Shown: in pieces, positions 53,488 to 61,951 of the stretch
How the letters are laid out: every line of letters begins with the position of its first letter
Position numbering within the stretch: position 1 is the stretch's first letter
Source of the DNA: Tessaracoccus caeni
GTDB lineage: Bacteria > Actinomycetota > Actinomycetes > Propionibacteriales > Propionibacteriaceae
Length of the DNA stretch: 64,000 nt
Direction of reading: 5' to 3'
Assembly: GCF_029211185.1 (NCBI RefSeq)
Contig: NZ_JARGDO010000001.1
Span: 97,414 to 161,413, forward strand
The notes under the pieces: generated by a model
Seen by the model: only the letters and a program-made list of their open reading frames with translations
Databases searched by the model: none
Told to the model about the DNA's origin: nothing
Program-made: the position numbers and the translations under genes

Positions 53488-54653
53488 GTACCACCCAGAC
53501 CGCCCCGCATCCCGCACGCCGCCCGTGGCTGATCGTCGCCAAGCGCGAGATCATGGCCCAGATCACCGACAAGGCGTTCTGGATCGGCACCCTCAGCACG
53601 ATCGGCATCGTGATCGTCGCCTTCCTGGCCAGCGCCTGGCTGAACAGCGGCGACAGCAGCAGCATCGTCGCCGTGGACAGCGACGACGGTGCCGCTGTCG
53701 TCGCCCTCGCCAACCAGAGCGGGGTTCCGGCCGAGGCGCTGCGGGTGTCGTCGGAGGAGCTGACCGCCACGGTGGTCAGCGGCGACGCCGACGCCGGCCT
53801 CAGGTTCGTGGCAGGAGAGGGCTGGCAGCTCGCGGTCAAGAATCCCACCAGGGCTCCCATGCTCAACGACGCCGTGCGCAGCTTCCAGATCGAGCGCAAT
53901 GCCGAGGCCCAAGGAGTCGATGCCTCCGCGATCCTGACCGACACCGTGCTGGCTTTCGTGCCAGTGGGCGGCGACGAGAACGAGGCCGGCGCGGTCATGA
54001 TCGCCACCTTCGCCTTCGCCATCTTGTTCATGATGGTGGCGATCACCTACGGCATGCAGATCGCGCAGTCGGTGGTGACGGAGAAGGAGTCGCGCATCGT
54101 CGAGATCCTCGCCGCCGCCGTGCCGATCCGGCATCTGCTCACTGGAAAGGTGGTCGGCAACTCGATCATGGCGCTCGGGCAGGTGGTGCTGATCGTGGCG
54201 ACCGCGCTGGTGGGCATGTCCTTCAGCGAGTACAGCTCGATGATCGCCATCATGGCCCCCGTCGTCAGCTGGTTCGTGGTGTTCTTCCTGATCGGCTTCG
54301 CGTCACTGGCCTGCCTATGGGCGGCCGCCGGCTCGATGGCCACCCGAGTGCAGGATCTCAGCCAGACCACGACTCCACTCACGATGGTCCTGATGATGGT
54401 CTACATGGTCGGCATGTTCGCCAGCGGCACCACCGCCCAGGTGATGAGCTACGTACCGATCGCCTCCGCCGTCGTGATGCCCGGCCGCCTGCTCCAGGGC
54501 GAGGCCACTTGGGTGCATGCCCTGGCATCGCTGGCCGTCTCCGTCGCATTCATGGCGGTGGCCATCTGGGCCGGCTCCAAGATCTACCGTCGCGGCCTCC
54601 TCCAGACCAACAGCGTGATGCGCTACAAGGAGGCCTTCGCGAAAGCAGAATGA
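53484..54653 (+). CDS. ABC-2-type exporter permease (NatB/YhaP-like)
   Basis: 389 residues: one N-terminal helix (TLSTIGIVIVAFLASAWL), an extracytoplasmic domain of about 130 residues, then five helices from residue 170 with VVTEKESRIVEILAAAVP, the family motif before the coupling helix. Works with the ATPase upstream (ATGA overlap). Ends directly at a palindromic repeat. Substrate unknown; toxic peptide, drug or sodium export has been described for relatives. Confidence 0.9.
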   Translation: MSTTQTAPHPARRPWLIVAKREIMAQITDKAFWIGTLSTIGIVIVAFLASAWLNSGDSSSIVAVDSDDGAAVVALANQSGVPAEALRVSSEELTATVVSGDADAGLRFVAGEGWQLAVKNPTRAPMLNDAVRSFQIERNAEAQGVDASAILTDTVLAFVPVGGDENEAGAVMIATFAFAILFMMVAITYGMQIAQSVVTEKESRIVEILAAAVPIRHLLTGKVVGNSIMALGQVVLIVATALVGMSFSEYSSMIAIMAPVVSWFVVFFLIGFASLACLWAAAGSMATRVQDLSQTTTPLTMVLMMVYMVGMFASGTTAQVMSYVPIASAVVMPGRLLQGEATWVHALASLAVSVAFMAVAIWAGSKIYRRGLLQTNSVMRYKEAFAKAE

Positions 54654-54654
54654 C

Positions 54655-54754
54655 GCTCTTTGAGGTGCGAAGGCCCCAGGGGCGCACTTCGAGACGCTCG
54701 TACCTCGCTCCTCAGCACCCGGACGAGCCCTGGGGCCGAAGCCTCGAAAAGAGC
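54655..54754. repeat. REP-like palindromic element 3 (100 bp, composite)
   Basis: Outer arms gctctttgaggtgcga (54655-54670) and cctcgaaaagagc (54742-54754), inner arms ggccccaggg and ccctggggcc. A long imperfect hairpin that starts one base after the permease stop. Confidence 0.8.
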
Positions 54755-54771
54755 CAGCGCGACACGACAGG

Positions 54772-54810
54772 GCGGCCCAGCCACAGCACCCGTGGCTGGG
54801 CCGCTTCTTT
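54772..54810. terminator. Hairpin terminator between repeat elements 3 and 4
   Basis: 13-bp perfect stem (54772-54784 with 54792-54804), 7-nt loop, then ttcttt on the plus strand. Likely ends the kinase-regulator-exporter transcript. Confidence 0.8.
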
Positions 54811-54821
54811 GCCTAACGCGG

Positions 54822-54859
54822 GCTCTTTTCGAGGCTCCTTCGTCGCACCTCAAAGAGCG
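54822..54859. repeat. REP-like palindromic element 4
   Basis: gctcttttcgagg (54822-54834) and tcgcacctcaaagagc (54843-54858). The right arm is the exact 16-nt complement of the left arm of element 3, so the two also form a larger inverted repeat around the terminator. Confidence 0.8.
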
Positions 54860-54868
54860 TGAGTTCGC

Positions 54869-56038
54869 TCAATACCGCCCACCCAGCGCGCGGACCAAAC
54901 CGTCCCTGGCCGTCTTCGTCGCGTACTTCGTGGACACCTTCGCGGGGTACTCGACGGTGATCGCCGCTCCCTTGTAGTTTTTGTTGTACCACTGCGTCAT
55001 GGTGCCGTGGCAGCCGCCGTAGCAGGAGAACTCCTTGGCGGGCAGCCCGAGGTGCGTCACCAGCGCCTTCTGCAGCCTCCCGACCTTCCGCTCACCGGTG
55101 TCGACTCCATTCAGCGGTTGATGCAGCCCCACCACCTTGTCGGGCTTGGTCTTGGTCAGGAAGGCCCTCAGCGCCCGCGTCTCGGGCTCCGACGCCGCCT
55201 TGGGCCCGCTCCACTTGCGCCCCTTCTTGCTCTTCTCCCACGCGGTAGGCCAGTTCCGGTTGAGATCGACGCCGCGTGCGTTCACTCGCGTGTTCGCCCC
55301 GTTGCCGTCGGGGTTGACGGTGAGGATCACCCAGAGCGAGATGCCCTTGACGGTGCGCGGGTCGTCGATCAGCGCCCGAGCGGTCTTCACGCCGGCCTTC
55401 TCATCGCCATGGATCTGCCCGATCACCACCGCCGACGTCGACGCACGCGGGTCACCGACCTGATAGGCATAAAAGTCGAGCCCCTCCACCGACGTGCCCA
55501 CCTTGACCCTCGACACGTACGACTTCTTCGACGGCTTCGCCCCGGCGAAAGACGTGTGGTCGACGTCGCCCCAGACCACTCGTCCGCCGTACACGATCTG
55601 CAATCGCCCGGCGCTGACGGTGCCGGTGTGCTTCAGCTTGGCCCCCTTCTTCACAGTGTCGAAGACCGTGCTGGAGGTGGACGAGCGGAACAACGTGATC
55701 TTCTCGGCAACCTCCACCGTCGTCTTGGCCAGCGGCAGGCTAGCGATCTTGCTGCTGGTGTTCTCTACCCAGATCACCTTGTCGGAGCGCACCACTTCGA
55801 GACGTCCCTTGGACACCACGCCCGTGTACCGCAGCGCCGCTCCCTTACTGACCTTGCCCGACGACTTCTTCGCCGTCGCCGACGGATACACCTCGACGCT
55901 GCTGGCCACCACTTCTTTGACGCCAATGGTCTTCGGCAGCCGAGCTGCCTGGGCAGGAAGAACCCCGGCCCCCATGACCAGCAGCCCAGCCAGCATCGTC
56001 GCCAGCACCATCACCGCACGTCGTAGTCCCCTACCCAT
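54869..56038 (-). CDS. Secreted M14 zinc carboxypeptidase with SH3-like repeats
   Basis: 389 residues. Signal peptide (RRAVMVLATMLAGLLVMGAG, cleavage near AQA-A); two SH3-like repeats of about 60 residues (VYPSATAKKSSGKVSKGAAL and the matching LFRSSTSSTVFDTVKKGAKL) for wall attachment; then an M14 peptidase domain: zinc ligands in GQIHGDEKAG and GLHQPLNG, substrate Asn-Arg in DLNRNWP, catalytic Glu in ITVEYP. Probably trims peptidoglycan peptides or secreted peptides (inference). ATG 56038 follows GAAGGGGTGAAGGA; the upstream frame to 56176 has no support. Confidence 0.9.
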   Translation of the reverse strand: MGRGLRRAVMVLATMLAGLLVMGAGVLPAQAARLPKTIGVKEVVASSVEVYPSATAKKSSGKVSKGAALRYTGVVSKGRLEVVRSDKVIWVENTSSKIASLPLAKTTVEVAEKITLFRSSTSSTVFDTVKKGAKLKHTGTVSAGRLQIVYGGRVVWGDVDHTSFAGAKPSKKSYVSRVKVGTSVEGLDFYAYQVGDPRASTSAVVIGQIHGDEKAGVKTARALIDDPRTVKGISLWVILTVNPDGNGANTRVNARGVDLNRNWPTAWEKSKKGRKWSGPKAASEPETRALRAFLTKTKPDKVVGLHQPLNGVDTGERKVGRLQKALVTHLGLPAKEFSCYGGCHGTMTQWYNKNYKGAAITVEYPAKVSTKYATKTARDGLVRALGGRY

Positions 56039-56140
56039 GTCCTTCACCCCTTCGTGAACTTTCACGGCGCCCATACCTACTGAAGCGAGCCAGGCCGAGA
56101 TTCGGTTGCGAAGAGTCAAGACCGAGAGCGTGACAGCTAC

Positions 56141-56251
56141 GCTCTCTGAGGTGCGGAGGCACCGGTCGAGGAACACGCCCCAAAGCCTCAGCGCGGGGCA
56201 GAAAGCGGAGCGTTCTGTACAGGCTCACTGGCGCTAGCACCTCAAAAGAGC
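56141..56251. repeat. REP-like palindromic element 5 (111 bp, composite)
   Basis: Outer arms gctctctgaggtgcg (56141-56155) and gcacctcaaaagagc (56237-56251), with diverged internal copies. A further partial copy (gcacctcttcgaggtagc) follows at about 56261-56278. Fills most of the gap between the M14 peptidase and the HNH gene. Confidence 0.7.
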
Positions 56252-56336
56252 ATAACCGCTGCACCTCTTCGAGGTAGCTCGCATGGCGGGTTTTCATCAG
56301 AGACGTCGGACGGCGCGACAAAAGTGTGACAGCCGC

Positions 56337-58022
56337 TCAACCTGCCCGAGCATCCCTTGGCGGGTCGTTGGTGTGTGCTCGCTCCGTTCGTGGTCGGCGC
56401 CTGGTGGTGCCTTGGGTCGTGACGCGGTACCGGTAGCCGAGCGGGCTTCGCCACTCCAACTCCCCAGGGCCGACCTGATCGAGAACCCAGTAGCCGGCGG
56501 TTTTCGCGCGATGCGCACGACGATTCAGCGGGGCAAGGTTCCCGATCCCCGTCTGCCCCCTGACACCGGCCCGATAAGGGATGGTGTGATCCAGATCCAG
56601 CTTCCCGGACGGCCAACCCGAGTAGGGGAACATGTCGGTGGGGAACGCCAACGTCACCGCCCGCCGCATCCGCACGCTCGGCACGTACTGGTCTTCCGGC
56701 TCCAGCCTGGGCAGATCGATCACCGGCTGGATCGTGATCTTGGTACCGAGCCCTTCACCCAGCAACTCGGCCAGCAGCGCGGTGGTGATGTGGCCGGCTT
56801 TCTCGATCCGCGCCACACCATCCAGGTTCCCGAGCGCGTCGGAGTGGATATGCACCGCGATCCCGAGTGCGGGTCGTAGGTTCGTGGGCGGGGTGGTGAT
56901 GGTTCCGCAGTGATGCGACGCGTAGTGGTGCGGGTCGAACCGCGACGCATCGGCCGGGTCCGGGAACCAGCCGGCATCCGCCGTCCACCCGGTGACCCGG
57001 CGCGGATCCTCAACGATCTGCTCCGACGGATACAACCTGCTTACCGGCACCACAACCGCGTCCGGATCGCGCATCGTCCCCGCAGAACGGCACAAGCCTT
57101 GCGTCACAGCCCGGTGCGGATCCTTGACGAGCTGCTCGGACGGGCAGAGGTCCTCCGCTGCGGTCCCGGCTAGGGCCACAACCTGCGGCAGCTGGACCCC
57201 CGAGATGGTGTCCTGCCGGTGGCAGATGCTCTGCGCTGTGCCGTGGTCGACCTGTTCGACCTCGGGCAGCATCGGTTGTGCATGCTGCAACAACATGGTG
57301 GCGTAGGCGGGGTTCGCCAGGATCCCCACCGCTTTCGCCCGACGCTGCGCCACCGTCAGCTCTGGATACTGGCCTTCGATCAGAGCGGCGATCTCGCCCA
57401 GCCGGGTATCCAGATAACGAGCATCCAGCACGTCGAGTTTCCCGGTCAGATTCATCACACCCTCATGGAGGCCCCACAACCACACTCCACGCTCCCCACG
57501 AGCCCGCCGTTCCTGCTCCTCCGCGAGCTGCCTGTCGGCCTGGATGATCAACTTATCCAGCAGATTGAACGCAGCCTTCCAGCCCAGCTTCCCCTGAGAG
57601 GCGAGCCACAACGTCGTCACATGTTCAGCAGTCATTGGATGCAGATCCGCGCACCGCCGCGCCGCAAAGAGTGCCCGGGCCGCGTCGAGTTGAAGGGTGA
57701 GGGTGGCGTCGAAGAGCTGCGGATGCCGATACTTCACATTCAACGCATCAGCGAGTTTCATCGCCGCCGCCCGCGGCGTGCAGCCCAGCAGAGCACCGAT
57801 CTCCAGCGACACGTACTGCGACACCAACGGGGTACCCTCGCCGGCGACCCGTACATCGTCATCGACCAGGATCTCGTGGAGTTCTGCTTCATCCAGACAA
57901 TAGGACTCCGCCAGATCACACAACGCCACCACCACATCGGCTTCCGCCCGACGACGCGCCTCGTCCGCGACCTCCAGCCGCCGGGCGGCTGTACTCGCGG
58001 AACGAGACTTGGTGCTGTTCAT
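56337..58022 (-). CDS. DUF222/HNH endonuclease-domain protein (13E12-repeat type)
   Basis: 561 residues. The N-terminal and middle part is the helical DUF222 domain of actinobacterial 13E12-type proteins; the C-terminus has an HNH nuclease motif (LDLDHTIPY ... TGIGNLAPLNRRAHRAKT). Such proteins are common, multi-copy and of unknown role. Inserted near residues 290-350 are two similar peptides, CPSEQLVKDPHRAV and YPSEQIVEDPRRV, pointing to an internal duplication. Start ATG 58022 is preceded by TAGTGT 7 nt upstream, a leaderless arrangement. No phage or mobile-element genes adjoin it. Confidence 0.87.
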   Translation of the reverse strand: MNSTKSRSASTAARRLEVADEARRRAEADVVVALCDLAESYCLDEAELHEILVDDDVRVAGEGTPLVSQYVSLEIGALLGCTPRAAAMKLADALNVKYRHPQLFDATLTLQLDAARALFAARRCADLHPMTAEHVTTLWLASQGKLGWKAAFNLLDKLIIQADRQLAEEQERRARGERGVWLWGLHEGVMNLTGKLDVLDARYLDTRLGEIAALIEGQYPELTVAQRRAKAVGILANPAYATMLLQHAQPMLPEVEQVDHGTAQSICHRQDTISGVQLPQVVALAGTAAEDLCPSEQLVKDPHRAVTQGLCRSAGTMRDPDAVVVPVSRLYPSEQIVEDPRRVTGWTADAGWFPDPADASRFDPHHYASHHCGTITTPPTNLRPALGIAVHIHSDALGNLDGVARIEKAGHITTALLAELLGEGLGTKITIQPVIDLPRLEPEDQYVPSVRMRRAVTLAFPTDMFPYSGWPSGKLDLDHTIPYRAGVRGQTGIGNLAPLNRRAHRAKTAGYWVLDQVGPGELEWRSPLGYRYRVTTQGTTRRRPRTERAHTNDPPRDARAG

Positions 58023-58029
58023 ACCCCAA

Positions 58030-58035
58030 ACACTA
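58030..58035 (-). promoter_or_regulatory. -10 box of a leaderless promoter (DUF222-HNH gene)
   Basis: TAGTGT on the minus strand ends 7 nt before ATG 58022. Confidence 0.5.
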
Positions 58036-58147
58036 CGGGCCGGGTCTGACAGTTCTGGCCCCTGACAAGCCCCGATAGAGTCTTATTCGGATAACAGTTC
58101 GATAACAATCCTCGCGTGAGGCAGGGCTCCTGCCCGACCCTGCGCTC

Positions 58148-58188
58148 GCTCTCCTCGAGGCTCCGCTGCGCTCCGCACCTCGAAGAGC
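58148..58188. repeat. REP-like palindromic element 6a
   Basis: gctctcctcgagg ... gcacctcgaagagc with centre ctccgctgcgctcc. The same centre recurs in element 6c. Confidence 0.8.
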
Positions 58189-58284
58189 GTTCCTCCCCCA
58201 ATCCTGCCCTTCGGGTACCAGCCAGCTCTCCTCGAAGAGCGTTCCTCCCCCCATCCTGCTCTTCGGGTGACAGCCAGCTACCCT
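58181..58284. repeat. Two tandem copies of a 52-bp unit containing a palindrome
   Basis: The unit starting cgaagagcgttcctcc (58181) repeats from 58233 with a few changes. Each copy contains a cttcgggt stretch and ends in a palindrome arm; gctctcctcgaagagc (58225-58240) sits at the junction. This shows how the palindromes spread by local duplication. Confidence 0.8.
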
Positions 58285-58317
58285 CGAGGCTCCGCTGCGC
58301 TCCGCACCTCGAAGAGC
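58277..58317. repeat. REP-like palindromic element 6c
   Basis: gctaccctcgagg ... gcacctcgaagagc with the same centre as element 6a. Confidence 0.8.
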
Positions 58318-58329
58318 GGGGAATGCGAA

Positions 58330-58356
58330 AGGGCCGCTCCAACAAGGAGCGGCCCT
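58330..58356 (-). terminator. Terminator of the ctaC-ctaD-ctaF operon
   Basis: 11-bp stem (58330-58340 with 58346-58356), loop aacaa; the minus-strand transcript continues ttcgc. It lies 17 bp past the ctaF stop. Confidence 0.8.
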
Positions 58357-58373
58357 CTCGTCGGTTCAGAGAC

Positions 58374-58772
58374 TCAGTGCTTGTAGTCGCCGCGGTAGAA
58401 CTGGAACAGCCACCCGCTGAGCGCCCAGACGCCGATACCCATGCCGAGCAAGGAGATCCAGGCCTGGTGGAGGGCCGGGCCGAGGGCGATCACGGCCACG
58501 GTGACAGCGCACCAGAAGGGCCAGATCGACGACGGGGCGAAGAAGCCGTAGTCGCCGGCTCCTTCGACGATCTCGCCGTCCTCACGATCCTCGGGACGAG
58601 GATCGAAGGTGCGAGCGGTGATCGTCAGGTAGCCCGCGATCATGGCACCGAGGACGAAGGTGAAGGCCAGCACGACGGTGCCGACGATCTCGCCGGAGAT
58701 GAACCAGTAGGCGGGGGTGACGATCGCGAAGAAGATCGCGATGAACCAGAAGATCCACTTCTCGGTGTTCAC
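58374..58772 (-). CDS. ctaF: Cytochrome c oxidase subunit 4 (actinobacterial CtaF)
   Basis: 132 residues with four transmembrane helices (about 8-25, 30-52, 85-103 and 108-126) and the conserved [20 protein letters not shown] stretch in a hydrophilic loop, which is the mark of actinobacterial CtaF. It belongs to the aa3 oxidase in the bc1-aa3 supercomplex. ATG 58772 overlaps the ctaD stop (ATGA). Confidence 0.95.
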   Translation of the reverse strand: MNTEKWIFWFIAIFFAIVTPAYWFISGEIVGTVVLAFTFVLGAMIAGYLTITARTFDPRPEDREDGEIVEGAGDYGFFAPSSIWPFWCAVTVAVIALGPALHQAWISLLGMGIGVWALSGWLFQFYRGDYKH

Positions 58773-60481
58773 TTGGCGGCTCCTTCCACAGAGGCCTTCG
58801 GGGTGCGATCGAGCAGCTCACCGGGATCGTTGTCGTGATCCTCGGGCTCACCGGCCAGCTCGGGCCGGACGGCGTCTAGCGCCGGGCTGATCGAACGGAT
58901 GCGCGGCAGCGAGTCGAAGTTGTGCCGAGGCGGCGGGCAAGAGGTGGCCCACTCGAGCGAGCGGCCCCAGCCCCACGGATCGTTGACCTCGACCTTGGGC
59001 GACTTGCGGGTGATCCACACGTTCCAGGCGAAGGGCAGCATCGAGATGCCCAGCATGAACGCGCCGAAGGTGGACACCTGGTTGAGGAAGGTGAAGCCCT
59101 CCCAGGCGCCGTAGTCGGCGATCCGTCGCTGCATGCCCTCGACGCCCAGCCAGTGCTGCACGAGGAAGGTGAGGTGGAAGCCGAGGAACAGCGTCCAGAA
59201 GTGCACCTTGCCCCAGCGCTCGTTCAGCATCTTGCCGGTGAACTTGGGCCACCAGTAGTAGAAGCCGGCGAACATCGCGAACACCACTGTGCCGAACAGC
59301 ACGTAGTGGAAGTGGGCGACGACGAAGTAGGTGTCGGACACCTGGAAGTCGAGCGGCGGGCTGGCCAGGATGACGCCGGTGAGACCGCCGAAGAGGAAGG
59401 TCACCAGGAAGCCGATGGCGAACGTCATCGACGTGTTCATGGTGAGCGAGCCGCGCCAGATGGTGCCGATCCAGTTGAAGAACTTCACGCCCGTCGGGAC
59501 GGCGATCATGAAGGTCATGAAGGAGAAGAACGGAAGGTTCACCTGGCCGGTGACGAACATGTGGTGCGCCCACACCGACACCGACAGTGCGCCGATGGAC
59601 AGCGTCGCGAACACCAGGCCGTAGTAGCCGAACACCGGCTTCTTCGAGAATGCCGACAGCACCTCGGTGATGATGCCGAAGAACGGCAGCGCGATCACGT
59701 ACACCTCGGGGTGGCCGAAGAACCAGAACAGGTGCTGCCACAGGATGGGACCACCGCTGGCGGCGTCGAGGATGTGCGAGCCGAGGATGCGGTCGGACTC
59801 CAGCACCAGCAGACCGGCAGCCAGCACCGGGAACACGATGAGGATCATCATCGAGGTGACCAGGATGTTCCAGGTGAAGATCGGCATCCGGAACATCGTC
59901 ATACCAGGAGCGCGCATGCAGATGATGGTGGCGACGAAGTTCACCGCACCGAGGATCGACGAGAGGCCGAGCAGGTACAGGCCCATGATCCACAGATCGT
60001 GACCGAAGCCCGGGGAGTGCAGCGACGTCGACAGCGGGGCGTAGGCGAACCAGCCGAAGCTGGCGGCGCCGTCGGGGCTGAGGAAGCCGCTGCAGGCCAT
60101 GACCGAGCCGAACAGGTAGACCCAGTAGGAGAACGCGTTGACGCGCGGGAACGCGACGTCAGGAGCACCGATCTGCAGCGGTACCAGCGCGTTGGCGAAG
60201 CCGGCGAACATCGGCGTCGCGAACATCAGCAGCATGATCGTGCCGTGCATGGTGAAGAACTGGTTGAACGTCTCGTAGTTCATCAGCTGCATGCCGGGGC
60301 TGGCGAGCTCGGCGCGGATGCCCAGTGCGAGCACGCCGCCGATACCGAAGAAGATCAGCGCCGTGAAGAAGTACATGTTGCCGAGCGTCTTGTGGTCGGT
60401 TGTCGTCAGGTACTTCATGGCGCGGGCCCCGAAGGTGTGGGGCACGACGGGGGTCTCAGTGGAGCCGGGGTTCAGCATCAT
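58769..60481 (-). CDS. ctaD: Cytochrome c oxidase subunit I
   Basis: 570 residues, twelve transmembrane helices; the catalytic subunit with heme a and the heme a3-CuB centre. His ligands are visible in [33 protein letters not shown] (CuB His and the cross-linked Tyr), WAHHMFVTG (CuB His pair) and [11 protein letters not shown] (heme a3 and a). ATG 60481 overlaps the ctaC stop; ATG 60478 directly follows and is also possible. Confidence 0.98.
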   Translation of the reverse strand: MMLNPGSTETPVVPHTFGARAMKYLTTTDHKTLGNMYFFTALIFFGIGGVLALGIRAELASPGMQLMNYETFNQFFTMHGTIMLLMFATPMFAGFANALVPLQIGAPDVAFPRVNAFSYWVYLFGSVMACSGFLSPDGAASFGWFAYAPLSTSLHSPGFGHDLWIMGLYLLGLSSILGAVNFVATIICMRAPGMTMFRMPIFTWNILVTSMMILIVFPVLAAGLLVLESDRILGSHILDAASGGPILWQHLFWFFGHPEVYVIALPFFGIITEVLSAFSKKPVFGYYGLVFATLSIGALSVSVWAHHMFVTGQVNLPFFSFMTFMIAVPTGVKFFNWIGTIWRGSLTMNTSMTFAIGFLVTFLFGGLTGVILASPPLDFQVSDTYFVVAHFHYVLFGTVVFAMFAGFYYWWPKFTGKMLNERWGKVHFWTLFLGFHLTFLVQHWLGVEGMQRRIADYGAWEGFTFLNQVSTFGAFMLGISMLPFAWNVWITRKSPKVEVNDPWGWGRSLEWATSCPPPRHNFDSLPRIRSISPALDAVRPELAGEPEDHDNDPGELLDRTPKASVEGAAK

Positions 60482-61335
60482 TCGTGCTCCTCGTTGATTG
60501 CCGCGGGGATGACCTGGGAGTAGTCCTTGGGTGGCACATACTCACCGGTTGCGCCCTCCGCGACCATTTCCTTGAGCTTGGCCTCGTACTCCTCCTCCGT
60601 CACCACGTGCAGGTGGAAGAGCATGGCCGAGTGGTAGGTGCCGCAGAGTTCCGCGCACTTACCGGTGTAGTCACCCAGCTTGTTGGGGGTGACGTCGAAG
60701 GAGTTGGTGACGCCGGGAATGACGTCGAGCTTGGTGTAGAACTCGGGGATCCAGAAGGAGTGGATCACGTCCACCGACTCGAGGTTGAACCGGACCCTCT
60801 TGTTGATGGGGAGGTACAGATCGGGCAACTGCTCCATGGTGCCGCGTTCGTGCACCACCGCGCCGACCGCGGGGTTGTCCTGCTCCATGTAGTTGAACGT
60901 CCACGACCACTTCTGACCGATCACGTTCACCTGCAGGTCGGGCTCTTCGCTCTGGTCGAGCATCCCGTCGGCGGCCTTCATCGTGTAGAAGAACATCACG
61001 CCGATGATCAGGAAGGGCACCAGGGTGTAGAGCAGCTCCAGCGGCAGGTGGTACTTGGTCTGCCGGGGGGCCGTGTTGTCGCCGTCCTTGCTGCGGTAGC
61101 GGAACACCGACCAGCCGATGAGACCCCACACCAGGAGGCCGATCACCAGCGAGGCGATCCAGGCCCCAACCCAGAGATTGCCCACATGAGGGGCCTGCTC
61201 AGAAGCAGCCTCCGGAAGACCGAAGCGGGCCCCTTGACCGGAGCACCCGGCGAGGCCCAGCAGGGTCAGCGCGGATGCACCCGCGATCGCAAGGGATCGG
61301 CGCCGTGTGGCCGGCACTCGATGATCACTCACCAC
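60478..61335 (-). CDS. ctaC: Cytochrome c oxidase subunit II (lipoprotein)
   Basis: 285 residues. Lipoprotein signal with lipobox LAGC (Cys about residue 31), two transmembrane helices (around 55-75 and 100-120), and the CuA cupredoxin domain with [12 protein letters not shown] holding the Cys, His and Met copper ligands; the further His is in [10 protein letters not shown]. Receives electrons from QcrC. GTG start with AGAAGGG 5 nt upstream. First gene of ctaC-ctaD-ctaF. Confidence 0.97.
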   Translation of the reverse strand: MVSDHRVPATRRRSLAIAGASALTLLGLAGCSGQGARFGLPEAASEQAPHVGNLWVGAWIASLVIGLLVWGLIGWSVFRYRSKDGDNTAPRQTKYHLPLELLYTLVPFLIIGVMFFYTMKAADGMLDQSEEPDLQVNVIGQKWSWTFNYMEQDNPAVGAVVHERGTMEQLPDLYLPINKRVRFNLESVDVIHSFWIPEFYTKLDVIPGVTNSFDVTPNKLGDYTGKCAELCGTYHSAMLFHLHVVTEEEYEAKLKEMVAEGATGEYVPPKDYSQVIPAAINEEHE

Positions 61336-61414
61336 AGTTGCCCTTCTGTCGTCATCGTCCTGGCGTGGGGCAGGCCCCGGAACGCCATACCTGTTCTCCA
61401 GGTACCCTAACGCA

Positions 61415-61458
61415 TTTACGCCACCCCGGCTGACGTGAATCAGCGAGGGTGGCGTAAA
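61415..61458. terminator. Long hairpin between erpA and ctaC
   Basis: Outer arms tttacgccaccc (61415-61426) and gggtggcgtaaa (61447-61458), inner gctga/tcagc pairing. Probably the erpA terminator on the minus strand; as a palindrome upstream of ctaC it could also be an operator. Confidence 0.65.
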
Positions 61459-61505
61459 ATCACGGGCCGCTTGGCCCAGGAGAGGCTTTCAGCCCTTCAG
61501 AAGGC

Positions 61506-61853
61506 TCAGTGGAAGGAATCTCCACACGCACAAGAGCCGCCGGCGTTGGGGTTGTCGATCGTGAAGCCCTGCTTCTCGATGGTGTCGACGAAGTCGATGG
61601 AGGCCCCGCCCAGGTAGGGCGCGCTCATCCTGTCGGTGACGACGACGACGCCGTCGTAGTCGCTCGCGATGTCGCCGTCGAGCTGGCGGTCGTCGAAGTA
61701 CAGCTGGTAGCGCAGACCGGAGCAGCCACCCGGCTGCACGGCGATGCGGAGCAGCAGGTCGTCGCGACCCTCGGCATCCAGCAGGCTGCGGACCTTCTGC
61801 ACGGCGAAATCGGTCAGGGTGACGCCAGCGGCGTCGATCTGGGTATCGGTCAC
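61506..61853 (-). CDS. erpA: A-type iron-sulfur carrier (ErpA/HesB family)
   Basis: 115 residues. A-type Fe-S carrier with the three conserved Cys: one in QPGGCSGLRYQL and two in GGSCACGDSF. Delivers clusters to Fe-S enzymes such as the Rieske protein or IlvD (general role from family). GTG 61853 follows GGGAG by 6 nt. Sits between ctaC and the glycerate-kinase-like gene as in mycobacteria. Confidence 0.95.
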   Translation of the reverse strand: MTDTQIDAAGVTLTDFAVQKVRSLLDAEGRDDLLLRIAVQPGGCSGLRYQLYFDDRQLDGDIASDYDGVVVVTDRMSAPYLGGASIDFVDTIEKQGFTIDNPNAGGSCACGDSFH

Positions 61854-61951
61854 GCTTTACTCCCAAAGAACTTGTATGTGTGACAGGCGCCGCCCATTCT
61901 ACGCCTTGTGTCCGGAACGCCAACCGAAGGCCGTTCCTGTTCTCCAGAAGC

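Noticed and set aside
58148-58317. Repeats near 58.2 kb as CRISPR or attachment sites
   Set aside because: Palindromes with similar, not unique, sequence between them; no integrase or cas gene.
54869-58317. Genomic island or prophage
   Set aside because: An HNH protein and repeats are present, but no integrase, tRNA target, phage structural gene or composition break was seen.
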